Below, in pieces: positions 54,427 to 64,000 of a stretch of DNA of 64,000 nucleotides (positions are counted from its first letter, which is position 1; the number at the start of each line of letters is the position of its first letter). A model generated the notes under the pieces. The model ran no database searches, was not told the DNA's origin, and saw only the letters and a list, made by a program, of their open reading frames with translations. This DNA is from Ashinkailepas kermadecensis (Eukaryota > Arthropoda > Thecostraca > Neolepadidae), in assembly GCA_034440615.1 (NCBI GenBank), contig JAOTOM010005134.1, positions 1,067,501 to 1,131,500 of the forward strand, in the 5' to 3' direction. Made by a program: the position numbers and the translations under genes.

Positions 54427-55509
54427 ATGCATAGGTAAATTTCCAGAACTAGGTAAAATGTGATTTTTTGGATTTTTTTTTTTTAATAAGGGGTATCTTA
54501 ACGTAAAAATCATGATGCGACCACTCATTTTCTCCGCAAATGATTACTTTTCAGTTGGCAAACAAATACACGACCATAATCTTCACTCTGCAAACATAGC
54601 ACATCGCGTATAATTATCCGTACCTGGTGTGTCACAGACGTGATAAAGAAGACATTCAACACTTCAGGCACTCGATTTGATACTCTTTGACATCGAAAAC
54701 CTTATGTTTCTGCCTTAATTCGACATTATCTCCGAGAATGCATATACTCGCAACACGCCGCGCCAGCCACCGTCGATAAGGGTGGCGTCAACATTCCTTG
54801 CAATGCTGTATTATTTTATTTAAATATATTTGATGACGTCATGGCCGAAAAATTTGTTTCGGATAATTCTGGTTTTCCGGTTAGGTTAGGTTAGGTTAGG
54901 TTAGATTATATTATATAATTATATTATATAATTAAATATGAATATAAATAATACAACAAAATAAAATAACCTAACCTAAGCTAACCTAGACTAAGATAAC
55001 GTAGCATAATATATAAAATATATTATATCATAATATAATCTAACCTAACCTAACCTAACCGGAAAACCAGAATTATCCGAAACAAATTTTTCGGCCATGA
55101 CGTCATCAAATATATTTAAATAAAATAATACAGCATCGCAAGGAATGTTGACGCCACCCTTATCGACGGTGGCTGGCGCGGCATGTTGCGAGTATATGCA
55201 TTCTCGGAGATAATGTCGAATTAAGGCAGAAACATAAGGTTTTCGATGTCAAAGAGTATCAAATTGAGTGCCTGAAGTGTTGAATGTCTTCTTTATCACG
55301 TCTGTGACACACCAGGTACGGATAATTATACGCGATGTGCTATGTTTGCAGAGTGAAGATTATGGTCGTGTATTTGTTTGCCAACTGAAAAGTAATCATT
55401 TGCGGAGAAAATGAGTGGTCGCATCATGATTTTTACGTTAAGATACCCCGTATAAAAAAAAATTCCGAAAAATCGCATTTTACCTAGTTTTGTAAATTTA
55501 CCAATGCAT
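54427..55509. repeat. 1.08-kb palindrome with TTAGG blocks beside the axis
   Basis: Two arms of about 450 bp match almost base for base around an axis near 54969. Outermost paired words are ATGCAT (54427-54432 and 55504-55509). Inner landmarks are GTATCTTAACGTAAAAATCA, CATTTTCTCCGCAAATGATT, CAGCCACCGTCGATAAGGGT and TGATGACGTCATGGCCGAAA, each present in both orientations. Next to the axis the left arm has GGTTAGGTTAGGTTAGG and the right arm its complement. The loop of about 150 bp is AT-rich. Very low divergence suggests recent formation. It has no coding capacity. Confidence 0.92.
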
Positions 55510-56299
55510 ATCATCACAAAACCTAATGGACCTGTAGTGAAGATGTTCCTGGCAAGGTGAAAATTATTGTATAATGCACTAGATGTGTCTATCTTCATGA
55601 AGCTAGGCATGAAGTTCACAGTGTATCCTCACAATGCAGAGGATTATATAGCATGATGAACATAAGTGCAGCAATCTATGAATATGCATGAATCCATGAA
55701 ATACAAACTCATACCATGCGTCTTTAAAAAAACATGTGAAGCTGTAGCATAACCAGAAATTCGGCCGAGCTGACACCCAGCCGAGAAATTTGGCCGGGCT
55801 GAATCATGACATTGGCCAAACCCAAGTAATTGTCAGCTAATGCAGGGGGGATTTGGAGCAAGGGGGTGGGGGCATCACCAGCCTAGATAGCCTGATTTGA
55901 ACTAAAATTATCCTTTATTCATGCTCTTCATAAAAACAGGGAACATTTTATTTGAAGAAAAAGTATTGTTTTAAACTAGAGCTTGCACCTAAACCATACA
56001 AATCAGGTATTTTTCGTCAGCGATTTATTAAATCTTACACAACCCAATCTGACTGACAACGGGCTGGCTGGATCCACCCATGAGCTGAACCCTAAACAGC
56101 GTTAAATCTCATGACTGAGTAGTATCTCAGCACTGATTACAGGCAAAGAATGCAGGTATACAAATATACATGAATAAATACAGAAATGCCCAAACCTCGA
56201 TCTTATTCAGCGACTTACGAGGGCTCAGCTTGTTTTTCGAAGTCTTGTGTGCGTCACAATTGTAGGCATGTATTTTGAAGAAAAATATAATTTATAAAA
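55510..56299. other. Unassigned DNA
   Basis: Two short repeats of the kind GGCCGAGCTGACA / GGCCGGGCTGAAT at 55760-55800. Otherwise nothing recognised. Confidence 0.3.
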
Positions 56300-56334
56300 T
56301 GTTTCGATATTAATATATGGTTCTCTTCAGATGT
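56300..56334 (-). ncRNA. Hammerhead-like Penelope terminal motif
   Basis: On the - strand: ATCTGAAGA, an AT-rich hairpin region (CCATATATTAATAT), then CGAAACATTT. It has the same layout as 31371-31410 and the pair at 19.1-19.3 kb, with a better CTGAAGA strand. No Penelope coding sequence is adjacent. Confidence 0.35.
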
Positions 56335-58309
56335 AAACAGAGAAATAAAGTTAGAATTGTTTCTTCATTTATCTTAACCTTGCATTAATAAATTTCACAA
56401 ATACTGCAAATATTAGCAAACATTGTTTATCAAGAACATGGGATGAAAAATTTCATCCTTAGGCTGGCACATTCCAGGAGGATGAAAAACACATGAAAAT
56501 ACAGGTGAATTTGTGGATGAATACTGGCGAGCATGATGGATAAATCAAAGATCAAAGCAAATATTTGAACGTCTCATCATTTTCTACACATTATAAAAGA
56601 ACAATAACGCTCTGCGCGCGCGGTACAAGGAATTATTCATATGTTCATCTGTGGGCTTTTTCGGCCAGTCTGAAGGATGAAAAATCCAGGTAAAAGCGGG
56701 GCTTGATATACGGAAGTGCTACGAATAAATCGCACAACAACTGGGATTTTCCAACTCTCCGTTCATTTTAGTGCGTGAAAATTAGCACAAAAACACTTCC
56801 GAAGGTCTTCCTTAGGTGCCATATTTTTTACAACGCAAGAGCTCCTGACGTGTGGATGCTTGGAAAGTATGCTGCAAATGGAGACCAGTTCCTTGGTGAT
56901 ATGACAAGGGAATACTATAAGTGGACAAATATATAATTATTTCAAGTTCATTTTCTGATTTGAGCACACAAAATACTTGACATGTGCACATTTAAGTGAA
57001 AATTATGGTGTTTTTCAATCGCCATTTATCGATAGCTCACTGGCTTTTTCCTTCGTCACAGGTAACAACCTGAATGCCATAATTCTCCCTTGTAGTGGAA
57101 GTATTTGATCCTAGTTTTTTTTCATGCCATTCTTTATATTGTTCCAAGTCCTTTCCAGTATAATAGCCTCCCAGCCGTGCAGGTTAAATATAAAAAAATA
57201 AATTGCGAAGTGTGCATTGTGTCCTGTGGCACTATAATTTGTCACGAAAGCGCAAAACATCGCTGCGCTGAATTTTGTTTACATTCCATTGTTTTCATGG
57301 CCTTGCATTTGGCACACACGTGCATACAGTGCAGCGTAAGTTCGATGTGCACTGCCTTGAGCGGAGTTAACCTTAAACCACCTCATCCTGCATTGCACAG
57401 ATGTGTGGTACAATGTAGATGATGAATATCTCAATCTACATTGGCTATATATTAGTGGCATATCTGCGTGTGCTGTTCGAAGGAAAGCGTATGATCGAGG
57501 TAAGGGCGAGTGGATTCTAAGGTTGTTCTGCTTTGTTGGGAGGGGGCAGATTCAGAGCTGAATGAGGCTGAAATAGATATTGTAGGGGAGAGACAGTATT
57601 GGATCTAAGGAGGCCGAATGGGCCGCCCCCATGCCCAAAGGGGAACGCCACCTCATCTGCTGGAATGCTACCCCTCTAGCCTCCTTTCCACCCCCTACTG
57701 TTGAAGTGCCACCCATCCGGGAGGTCGGAGGGTACCCCCCCCCTCTCTGGTCCCTGCTTCCTAGGAAGGCAAGTCAGTGCCACCCCAGCACATCTTTAGC
57801 TCCACCAGCCCCACAGCTCAGCCACACACCCTGTAAATTCCTATATCCAACCCTATTTGAGACTGAATTATGTGATGCTAAATATTCCTACAGGGGAGGA
57901 GCCTTGAAATGTTGCAAGGTGTGGACAGGGCAGGAATTATGCATTCAGCACCCAATTATATTGGCATGAGGACAAGTTTAAAAGAAACTATGAATTTACA
58001 AAAGAAGGAGCTATAGAAACATTAAAGATAATGCAACTATGAGCCACAGGGGCCAATGGCATAGGAACAGGGCAGTTCCCCCCCTCCCCCAGCTTTGAAG
58101 CAGGTGGGCATTACCTGCCATCTTTTCATGGTCCAAGCACCCAGATCTCTCCCCCCCCCAGTAGAAAACATTTCAGTCTCATAGCACATCCTGCTGCCTC
58201 ACCCCCCCCCCCACACACACATAAAAAATGTTCCTTATGGCCCTGACAGGGGCCATCTTGTTACACTTTGTGGACACTAAGAACTAGTTGTCCACAACAT
58301 TTGTCGATT
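56335..58309. other. Unassigned DNA
   Basis: No coding or mobile feature recognised. 57600-57850 and 58070-58220 are C-rich. Confidence 0.3.
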
Positions 58310-58987
58310 AGTTATCCATGAAATAATGAAAGGAAATTATCTTCTCCTTTTAATACCAGTCTATGCTATTTTTATAGACTGCTCTGCATACTGACAATAC
58401 CAATTGTGTGTGATAGCTGGTTCCAATGTTAACTACCCTGCTGGTAAAGAAAGACTGTCTTATCTTTATCCTGATATGGTTAACTTCGATTTTGAATTGA
58501 TGGCCTCTAATAACTAATTGTATAATTGTATTATCCTAGAGATGTATCTGTTGCTGACCATGAATAAATTTAAATATCTTGATGAGACCTCCCCTTATTC
58601 TTCTGTGTCTAAGTGTACACACATTCATATCTTTTTTAATCTTGTGTCATATGCTAGGTTGCTCAAATTACTAATCCTCTTTTGCACTCTCTAAATATTG
58701 CCAACGTTTTCCATAGCTATAGGAGATCAAGCTCCATTATTTAAAATGTGGCCTGAAATTTTGTTATTGCTTCTTTTGTATGTTGTCCATAATTTGTGGA
58801 CACAATATGATGTACACAATTTTGTGTTCACAATAACACCTAAGTCCTTCTGTTCAGTCACAGCTAGTACTTGGCTACCCATCAAGTATGGATTCCTGAT
58901 ATGATGTCTACCTACATGCATTATTCGACACTTATCAAAGCTAAATTTAATTTGGCACTTTTTATACCTTTTCAATACTATTTACAA

Positions 58988-58990
<3 letters not shown>
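58310..58990 (-). mobile_element. LINE reverse-transcriptase C-terminal fragment (jockey/CR1-like), degenerate
   Basis: The - strand frame at 58975-58727 reads CQIKFSFDKCRIMHVGRHH, then VTEQKDLGVIV, a typical post-catalytic RT segment. Further along, in shifted frames, come RHRRIRGGLIKIFKFIHG, RGHQFKIEVNH and RQSFFTSRVVNIG, the usual C-terminal end of such elements. Several frameshifts are present. It begins right at a T40 run on the + strand. Confidence 0.82.
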
Positions 58991-59022
<32 letters not shown>

Positions 59023-59030
59023 GTCCGCCA
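58991..59030. repeat. Poly(T) run of 40
   Basis: Exactly 40 T. Read on the - strand it is a poly(A) tail following GGGTGGCGGACGT, so it probably marks the 3' end of a short retrosequence lying to the right. Confidence 0.8.
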
Positions 59031-59444
59031 CCCAAGATCAGGTGACCAGGAGTGCCCCCTCCCCTTACCCAACGACTGTAAGTACCTAACGTTAACACCA
59101 TAAAATAAACAGTAAAGTCGCGGCACTCCCAGCTAAGAGATGGAAAACAAATAAACGAGCATAAAAGCACCCAGTGTTAGAGCAATAAAACTAGCAATAA
59201 AGAATGCTGAAAGTAGTCATACCCAAAGGAGGCATATGACTGGCCCTATATCCATCCCAAAGAGAAGTTGAGGCCTAAACTATAATGTTAGTAGCTGGTT
59301 TGTGACGAGATGGTAGTAGGCACTCCTAATTTGAAATGCATTTGTTTACTTAGGCTCCTCCCACAACTCCATCCAGCTAAGCATAAGCTTGTTGCTGGGT
59401 GGAATGTGGGAGGAACTATGGTTGGGTGTTTTTCAGCTTCTATA
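59031..59444. other. Unassigned DNA, possibly a poly(A)-tailed retrosequence on the - strand
   Basis: The sequence beyond the poly(T) run has no recognised ORF or tRNA-like head. Its 5' limit could not be placed. Confidence 0.25.
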
Positions 59445-59535
59445 TATGGTTAAGCACGCGCACGCGCACGCACGCACACGCACACGCACATGCGCACCCA
59501 CACCCACACCCACACGCACACGCACACGCACACGC

Positions 59536-59623
<88 letters not shown>

Positions 59624-59640
59624 AGACATACATACCTACA
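59445..59640. repeat. (CA)n / CACG microsatellite
   Basis: About 190 bp of CA with CG interruptions in the left half. It lies just beyond the 3' end of the LINE at 59690-60905. Confidence 0.97.
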
Positions 59641-59689
59641 TATGTGCATTCCCCTGATATTCAACAGACAGAGTGAGTGCATGAGTCAT

Positions 59690-60905
59690 TTAGTATTTGT
59701 TCAAGAAGTATGTCTTTATGTGATTTTTTAGAACAGTCTTAGAATTTGGTATATGTGTATGCAGAAAATGTTTTGCTATAATAATATTCCAAAGCTTAGG
59801 TCCAAAACATTCAATGGTGAAGAGACGATAATTTTTGTTTGAATAGCAGTGTTGGAAGTGGTCTTGTAACCTAGTGGAATATGGGGTATTCAGAGATACG
59901 GTGAAAAGAGGTCTAATAGAATGAGGCAGCTGATTATAAATAAATTTTTGCATAATAAGTAACATCTGAAGTTTTGCTATGTCTTGGACTTTTAAAATTT
60001 TGTATTTCTTGAAGATAGGGTTTGCACTCTGAGGGGGAAATACACCCTCAATAATGCGCATCATTCTTTTCTGAAGCAAGGACAATTTGTGTGTCTGATT
60101 AGCATAGTTTGTACCCCAGAGAAAACAGCAATAATTTATATATGGGAGAATTAATGCATTATACAATTTTAAGAGGTGATTTTTGCTTAGGATATATTTT
60201 GTTTTTGATATCATTCCTATATTACGACTTATTATGTTTGAGACACTGCTGATATGGGATGCAAATTTCAAATTTTCATCTATGTATACACCAAGGTACT
60301 TCACTGGATTTTGATGCAAAATAGCAATCCCATTAAATTTGATCTCAATATCAATATTCGTTTTGTGATTGTTATACAACTGGTATACAGTTTTTGTTTC
60401 ATTTAATGACAAAAGATTTGAATGTAGCCATTGTGAAATTCTTGGCAATGAATTTTGTATTTTGTTTTGAAGCTCTTTAGGGTCAGTGCTTTTGAAAAAT
60501 ATAGCCGTGTCATCAGCATATAGAAATGTCTGACATTCTATATCCAAATTTACAAGATCATTTATGTATATTATAAAGAGTAAGGGGCCTAGAATTGAGC
60601 CCTGTGGTACACCCATTTCAATCTTTCTGAAAGCAGAGGTGCTGTTATTGATTGTGGTAGCTTGAGTTCTTCCTGATAGATATGACTGTAATATTTTAAT
60701 TGCATTTCCCTTCACTCCATATTTGTCCAATTTTGCACATAATATTTTCCTGTCAACAGTATCAAATGCCTTCCTCAAATCAAGGTAAATTCCGACAACA
60801 TATTCATTATTTTCAAACCCTTTGGTGATCAAGTTCTGTATTAAGAGAAGAGGCATATATGTGGACATATCTTTTCTGAAACCAAATTGTTTATCAGGAT
60901 ATTGC
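59690..60905 (-). mobile_element. LINE reverse transcriptase, 5'-truncated, long open frame
   Basis: About 405 codons are open. Motifs in order are QFGFRKDMST, VVGIYLDLRKAFDTVD (first catalytic Asp), MGVPQGSILGPLLFIIYIND, FLYADDTAIF (catalytic Asp pair), then PVKYLGVYIDENLKF, LILPYINYCCFLWG and QKRMMRII. It ends LKNHIKTYFLNKY and TAA. No RNase H follows, so it differs from the LINE at 50 kb and resembles jockey/CR1-like groups. The endonuclease and ORF1 are missing. The frame is intact, so insertion is fairly young. The left end is next to a CA microsatellite. Confidence 0.92.
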
Positions 60906-61260
60906 GACCAATAGTGGTTCCAGTACTGACCCTTGCAGTACTTCACTAACAGCATCTTGCCATGACATCTGCATGCCACCTAGCACCACTCTCTACTGTT
61001 TATCTGAAAGCCATAGCTCAACCTGATTTTCATACCAGGATTAAATCAATATGATGTCTTATCACTCTGGTCTGCAGCAAAGTCCAAAAAGTTCAAGATT
61101 TTTGTCAGCGAGATCGACCTTTTCTAAACACATGCTGGGTGTCTCGAATCAATATGTTCTTTTCAAGAAAACCAACCATTATATCCGTAATAATTGGTTT
61201 AAGCAGCGTATATCCTAAGGTTGTTGGTCCTACATTTACATAACCTCATTTAAAATGGTG
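60906..61260 (-). mobile_element. Fragment of a second LINE RT, degenerate
   Basis: In mixed - strand frames: VGPTTLGYTLLKPIITDIMV, FLEKNILIRDTQHVFRKGRS and, further on, WQDAVSEVLQGSVLEPLL. These correspond to RT regions just before and at the GVPQGSVLGPLL motif, here mutated. The open frame of the neighbouring LINE continues into this piece by chance. A duplicate lies at 61898-62245. Confidence 0.78.
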
Positions 61261-61600
61261 TGGTCCCCGCATTGTCCCGACTAGACGCTTCCTCAATCAC
61301 GCCGTGATCTAGTAGAGATCGCGGCACCTTCCCCCGGTATTAGCTGCAAAAAAATTGTCGCACCTCTACCACTGACCCACACTAATCTGTATCCGTTTTT
61401 TTGACAGTAACGCCGCTGCTGCCTCAATCCTGTGTGCCGGGATCCTGCTATCCTGGTTTGGTCTGGCCACATCGTCCGTCCATCACCTACATCAGACCCT
61501 CCTGCCGTCCTTCTGAGGTTGGTTTTTTTCACCTACATCCTGAACAATATACGTCGTTCTTACGTCGTTGACTTGCTGCTTGGATCCGTGGGTATCAGGC

Positions 61601-61721
61601 ATGGTGAAAATTATATTCGATGAAGCTGTCGTATGCTATACATGTCCTAGACATATCAGAAAAAGTAATGCTAACCGACATGCGCAAAACGTGCACAGGG
61701 TGGGAGGGGGAAATAACTGAA
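61601..61721 (+). pseudogene. Duplicate zinc-finger start of the transposon ORF
   Basis: MVKIIFDEAVVCYTCPRHI followed by HAQNVHRVGGG is the upstream duplicate of the ORF at 62594. It keeps the C2H2 pattern but stops soon after, and its A6 run is changed to AAATAAC. Confidence 0.75.
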
Positions 61722-61897
61722 GGATTTTAGCAAGGCATGTGAAAGAGAGACAATGCGACGGAAGAGACGGGATCGAGATGTCCGCCCAGACCAGATTGGA
61801 TGTAGCGCTGATGTGGGGACGTCTGGAGACGATGCCTCGCCGGGGCCATCTTGGTTACCCTTCACTATTACACCACTATTGGTCACAAATGCTGTGC

Positions 61898-62245
61898 CCA
61901 ATAGTGGTTCCAGTACTGACCCTTGCAGTACTTCACTAAGAGCATCTTGTCATGAAATATTCATGCCACTTAGCACCACTCTCTACTGTTTATCTGAAAG
62001 CCATAGCTCAACCTGATTTTCATATCAGGATTAAATCAATATGATGTCTTATCACACTGGTCTGCAGCAAAGTCCAAAAAGTTCAAGATTTTTGTCAGCG
62101 AGATCGACCTTTTCTAAACACATGCTGGGTGTCTCGAATCAATATGTTCTTTTCAAGAAAACCAACCATTATATCCGTAATAATTGGTTTAAGCAGCGTA
62201 TATCCTAAGGTTGTTGGTCCTACATTTACATAACCTCATTCAAAA
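61898..62245 (-). mobile_element. Duplicate of the second LINE RT fragment
   Basis: Near-identical to 60906-61260, carried by the tandem duplication. Confidence 0.8.
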
Positions 62246-62593
62246 TGGTGTGGTCCCCGCATTGTCCCGACTAGACGCTGCCTCAATCACGCCGTGATCT
62301 AGTAGAGAACGCGGTGCCTTCCCCCGGTACTAGCTGCAAAAAAATTGTCGCACCTCTACCACTGACCCACACTAATCTGTATCCGTTTTTTGACAGTAAC
62401 GCCGCTGCTGCCTCAATCCTGTGTGCCGGGATCCTGCTATCCTGGTTTGGTCTGGCCGCATCGTCCGTCCATCACCTACATCGGACGTTCCTGCCATCCT
62501 TCTGAGGTTGTTTTTGTTTCACCTACTGTGTTCTTGTTTTTGTCCTGTGTTCTTACGTCGTTGACTTGCTGCTTGGATCCGTGGGTATCAGGC

Positions 62594-64000
62594 ATGGTGA
62601 AAATTAAATCTGATGAAGCTGTCGTATGCTATATATGTCTTAGAAATATCAGAAAAAGTAATGCTAAGCGACATGCGCAAAACGTGCACAGGGTGGGGGG
62701 AAAAAACTTAAGGACTTTAGCAAGGCATGTGAGAGAGAGACAATGCGACGGAAGAGGCGGGATCGAGATGTCCGTCTAGACCCGATCGGATGTAGCACTG
62801 CTGTGGGAACGTCTGGAGACGATGCCATGCCAACTACACCAGCAGCAACCGCTGACTCTGCCTCCCTCGACTCTGACAGTGATGTAGACGATCCCAGCCC
62901 AGCTGCTGTTGAGCCGGAAATGAATGACGAGCCCAACAGTGACCCCATGGACGAGACGAGACCGACAAGGACAGTGGTCATGGACACAGACGATGTACCG
63001 CTGACAGACGGACACGAGACTGGACGCAGACCTGACGAGCGTACCGACAATACTTCAGTCGGCCACCCTGCCAACGTGGACTGGAACAGACTAAATTGTC
63101 TTTCGGAAAGATTGGATAAAATCAATGCCGATGTTGATCTCCTCGCCCGGGAATTTGTGGCTCTTCGCCACAATTTGAGCGCAGACAACCCTGGCCGGCA
63201 AATCAGTGCACTAAAAGAATCAATCGACAATCTGAAGGAAGCCGTGCAGTCAGTGCTGATGGATAGGCGTGCCGCTGGAGGTGAACAGGGAGACGCCGCG
63301 ATGGACACGGACACTGACACACCAACTGACGTTTTCCATTGGCTCGTGATGGACCACACAGGCCAGGGTGACTGTGCTCGGTGTAGCACCTGCACACAAT
63401 TCGGCGCGAGGGGTGGGGGAAAAAAGCTGAGCTCTGGGTAACTAAACCTGTACATCTAGGCCGATACAAAAAGCAAAGGCTCATGACCCACCAGAGCTCC
63501 GACCGACATCAACGAGCAACTGAAGTCATGAACGCGACCAAACAGATACCTACAATAGGTGACCTGACAGCTGGGATGATATCTAAAGCCAAGGAAATGA
63601 CGTAAAAAAATATGAGGATAATCTACAACGGTGTCCTAAGGGGACACTCGTACGAGGATCATGCTCACGAACATTTACTGCTCAACACTCTTGGCTTTGA
63701 CGTGGGAAACCAGCATCAGACCGGACCAGCCGCTGCCCAGGCCGTGGATGTCATCTATGACGTGTTTACCGACGAGGTATCGCGGCACCTCAAGACGCCG
63801 AACCCCGCGACTGGCCGCCCCCGACACATGCACCTGACAATGGACAAATTCACTGAGGCCCATAACCAGCGACAGGCAGTGAATGTACGAACTTTGGACA
63901 GCGACGGCTCCCCGGTGGTCGTGCACTGCACGACTGCCGTAGTGCGGAACTACGCTGACCCAGTTACGGACTACACGGCGACCCAAACACCGACCAGCTC
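62594..64000 (+). mobile_element. Transposon ORF: C2H2 finger, coiled coil, possible transposase core; cut by window end
   Basis: The ATG at 62594 opens MVKIKSDEAVVCYICLRNI and a C-x2-C-x10-H-x4-H finger. After a -1 shift at 62701-62707 come KKLKDFSKACERE, a basic patch (MRRKRRDRD), a long acidic Ser/Asp/Thr region and a likely coiled coil (NRLNCLSERLDKINADVDLL ... KESIDNLKEAVQSVL). After a second -1 shift at 63420-63426 come ELWVTKPVHLGRYKKQR and a TAA at 63603-63605. The frame then stays open to the window end with IYNGVLRGHSYEDHAHEHLL and HMHLTMDKFTEAHNQRQAVN. The T-x-DK-T segment resembles the first catalytic Asp region of hAT/KIAA1586-like transposases; that is inference. It could also be an ORF of another mobile-element class. 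Confidence 0.6.

Larger units (their letters stand above)
60907..62830. repeat. Tandem duplication, unit about 990 bp
   Basis: 61898-62825 repeats 60907-61834 with few changes. Landmarks are CAATAGTGGTTCCAGTACTG, CTAAACACATGCTGGGTGTC, CGCCGTGATCTAGTAGAG, TGCTTGGATCCGTGGG and the zinc-finger start. About 60 bp at the junction (61835-61897) belong only to copy 1. Each unit joins an RT fragment (- strand) to the start of a zinc-finger ORF (+ strand). Confidence 0.9.

Noticed and set aside
54885..55060. Real telomere or interstitial telomere end
   Set aside because: Only a few TTAGG units on each side, in mirror image inside a palindrome; it is a repeat-family feature.
59389..59731. His-Thr-rich ORFs over 59.4-59.7 kb
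   Set aside because: CA/CACG microsatellite translated in two frames.

Overview
The window is animal nuclear DNA from a repeat-rich invertebrate genome, probably an arthropod. The evidence is one complete spliced metazoan BUB3 gene, split exons of a PTH2-type peptidyl-tRNA hydrolase, jockey/CR1-like LINE fragments, Penelope-like elements, several tRNA-derived SINE families, and blocks of TTAGG (the arthropod-type telomere unit) inside a large palindrome. The species cannot be named from this sequence alone. There are no bacterial-style operons, CRISPR arrays or rRNA genes.

Layout. 1-2.3 kb: repeat remnants and a 35-bp minisatellite. 2.3-9.5 kb: Bub3 on the + strand, with exon 1 at 2772-3017, a 5.06-kb phase-0 intron, exon 2 at 8080-8820 and a poly(A) signal near 9511. 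The intron holds a 51-bp minisatellite split by a SINE, a LINE 3' fragment and a 25-bp minisatellite. 9.5-17 kb: a 50-bp array, a possible last exon on the - strand encoding a Pro-Glu-Ala repeat (11.2-11.9 kb), a palindromic nuclear-receptor/CRE site, a SINE, a hAT MITE and a possible signal-peptide exon. 17-32 kb: SINEs, long TA tracts, several minisatellites, a 910-bp TIR element, a fold-back element and a Penelope-like retroelement lying between two TA tracts. 33-47 kb: repeats, two copies of a transposase-like pseudogene family, two exons of a PTH2 gene on the - strand (42.8 to 41.6 kb), and a 1.8-kb array of 31-bp repeats. 47-58 kb: a possible signal-peptide exon, a THAP remnant, a LINE fragment, a Penelope endonuclease fragment cut by a Harbinger-type MITE, and a 1.08-kb palindrome. 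58-64 kb: two LINE reverse-transcriptase fragments, a tandem duplication of about 990 bp, and a zinc-finger transposon ORF that runs off the end.

Only Bub3 is a fully supported host gene; the PTH2 exons are well supported but incomplete. Bub3 and PTH2 share a pattern: a minisatellite has grown from a short unit that includes a functional gene signal. At Bub3 the unit carries the start codon, so the earlier copies are short upstream ORFs. At PTH2 the unit carries the 3' splice site, so the earlier copies are decoy acceptors. The other point that deserves checking is the transposon ORF at 62.6-64 kb, whose reading frame is kept only by -1 shifts at two canonical slippery heptamers.
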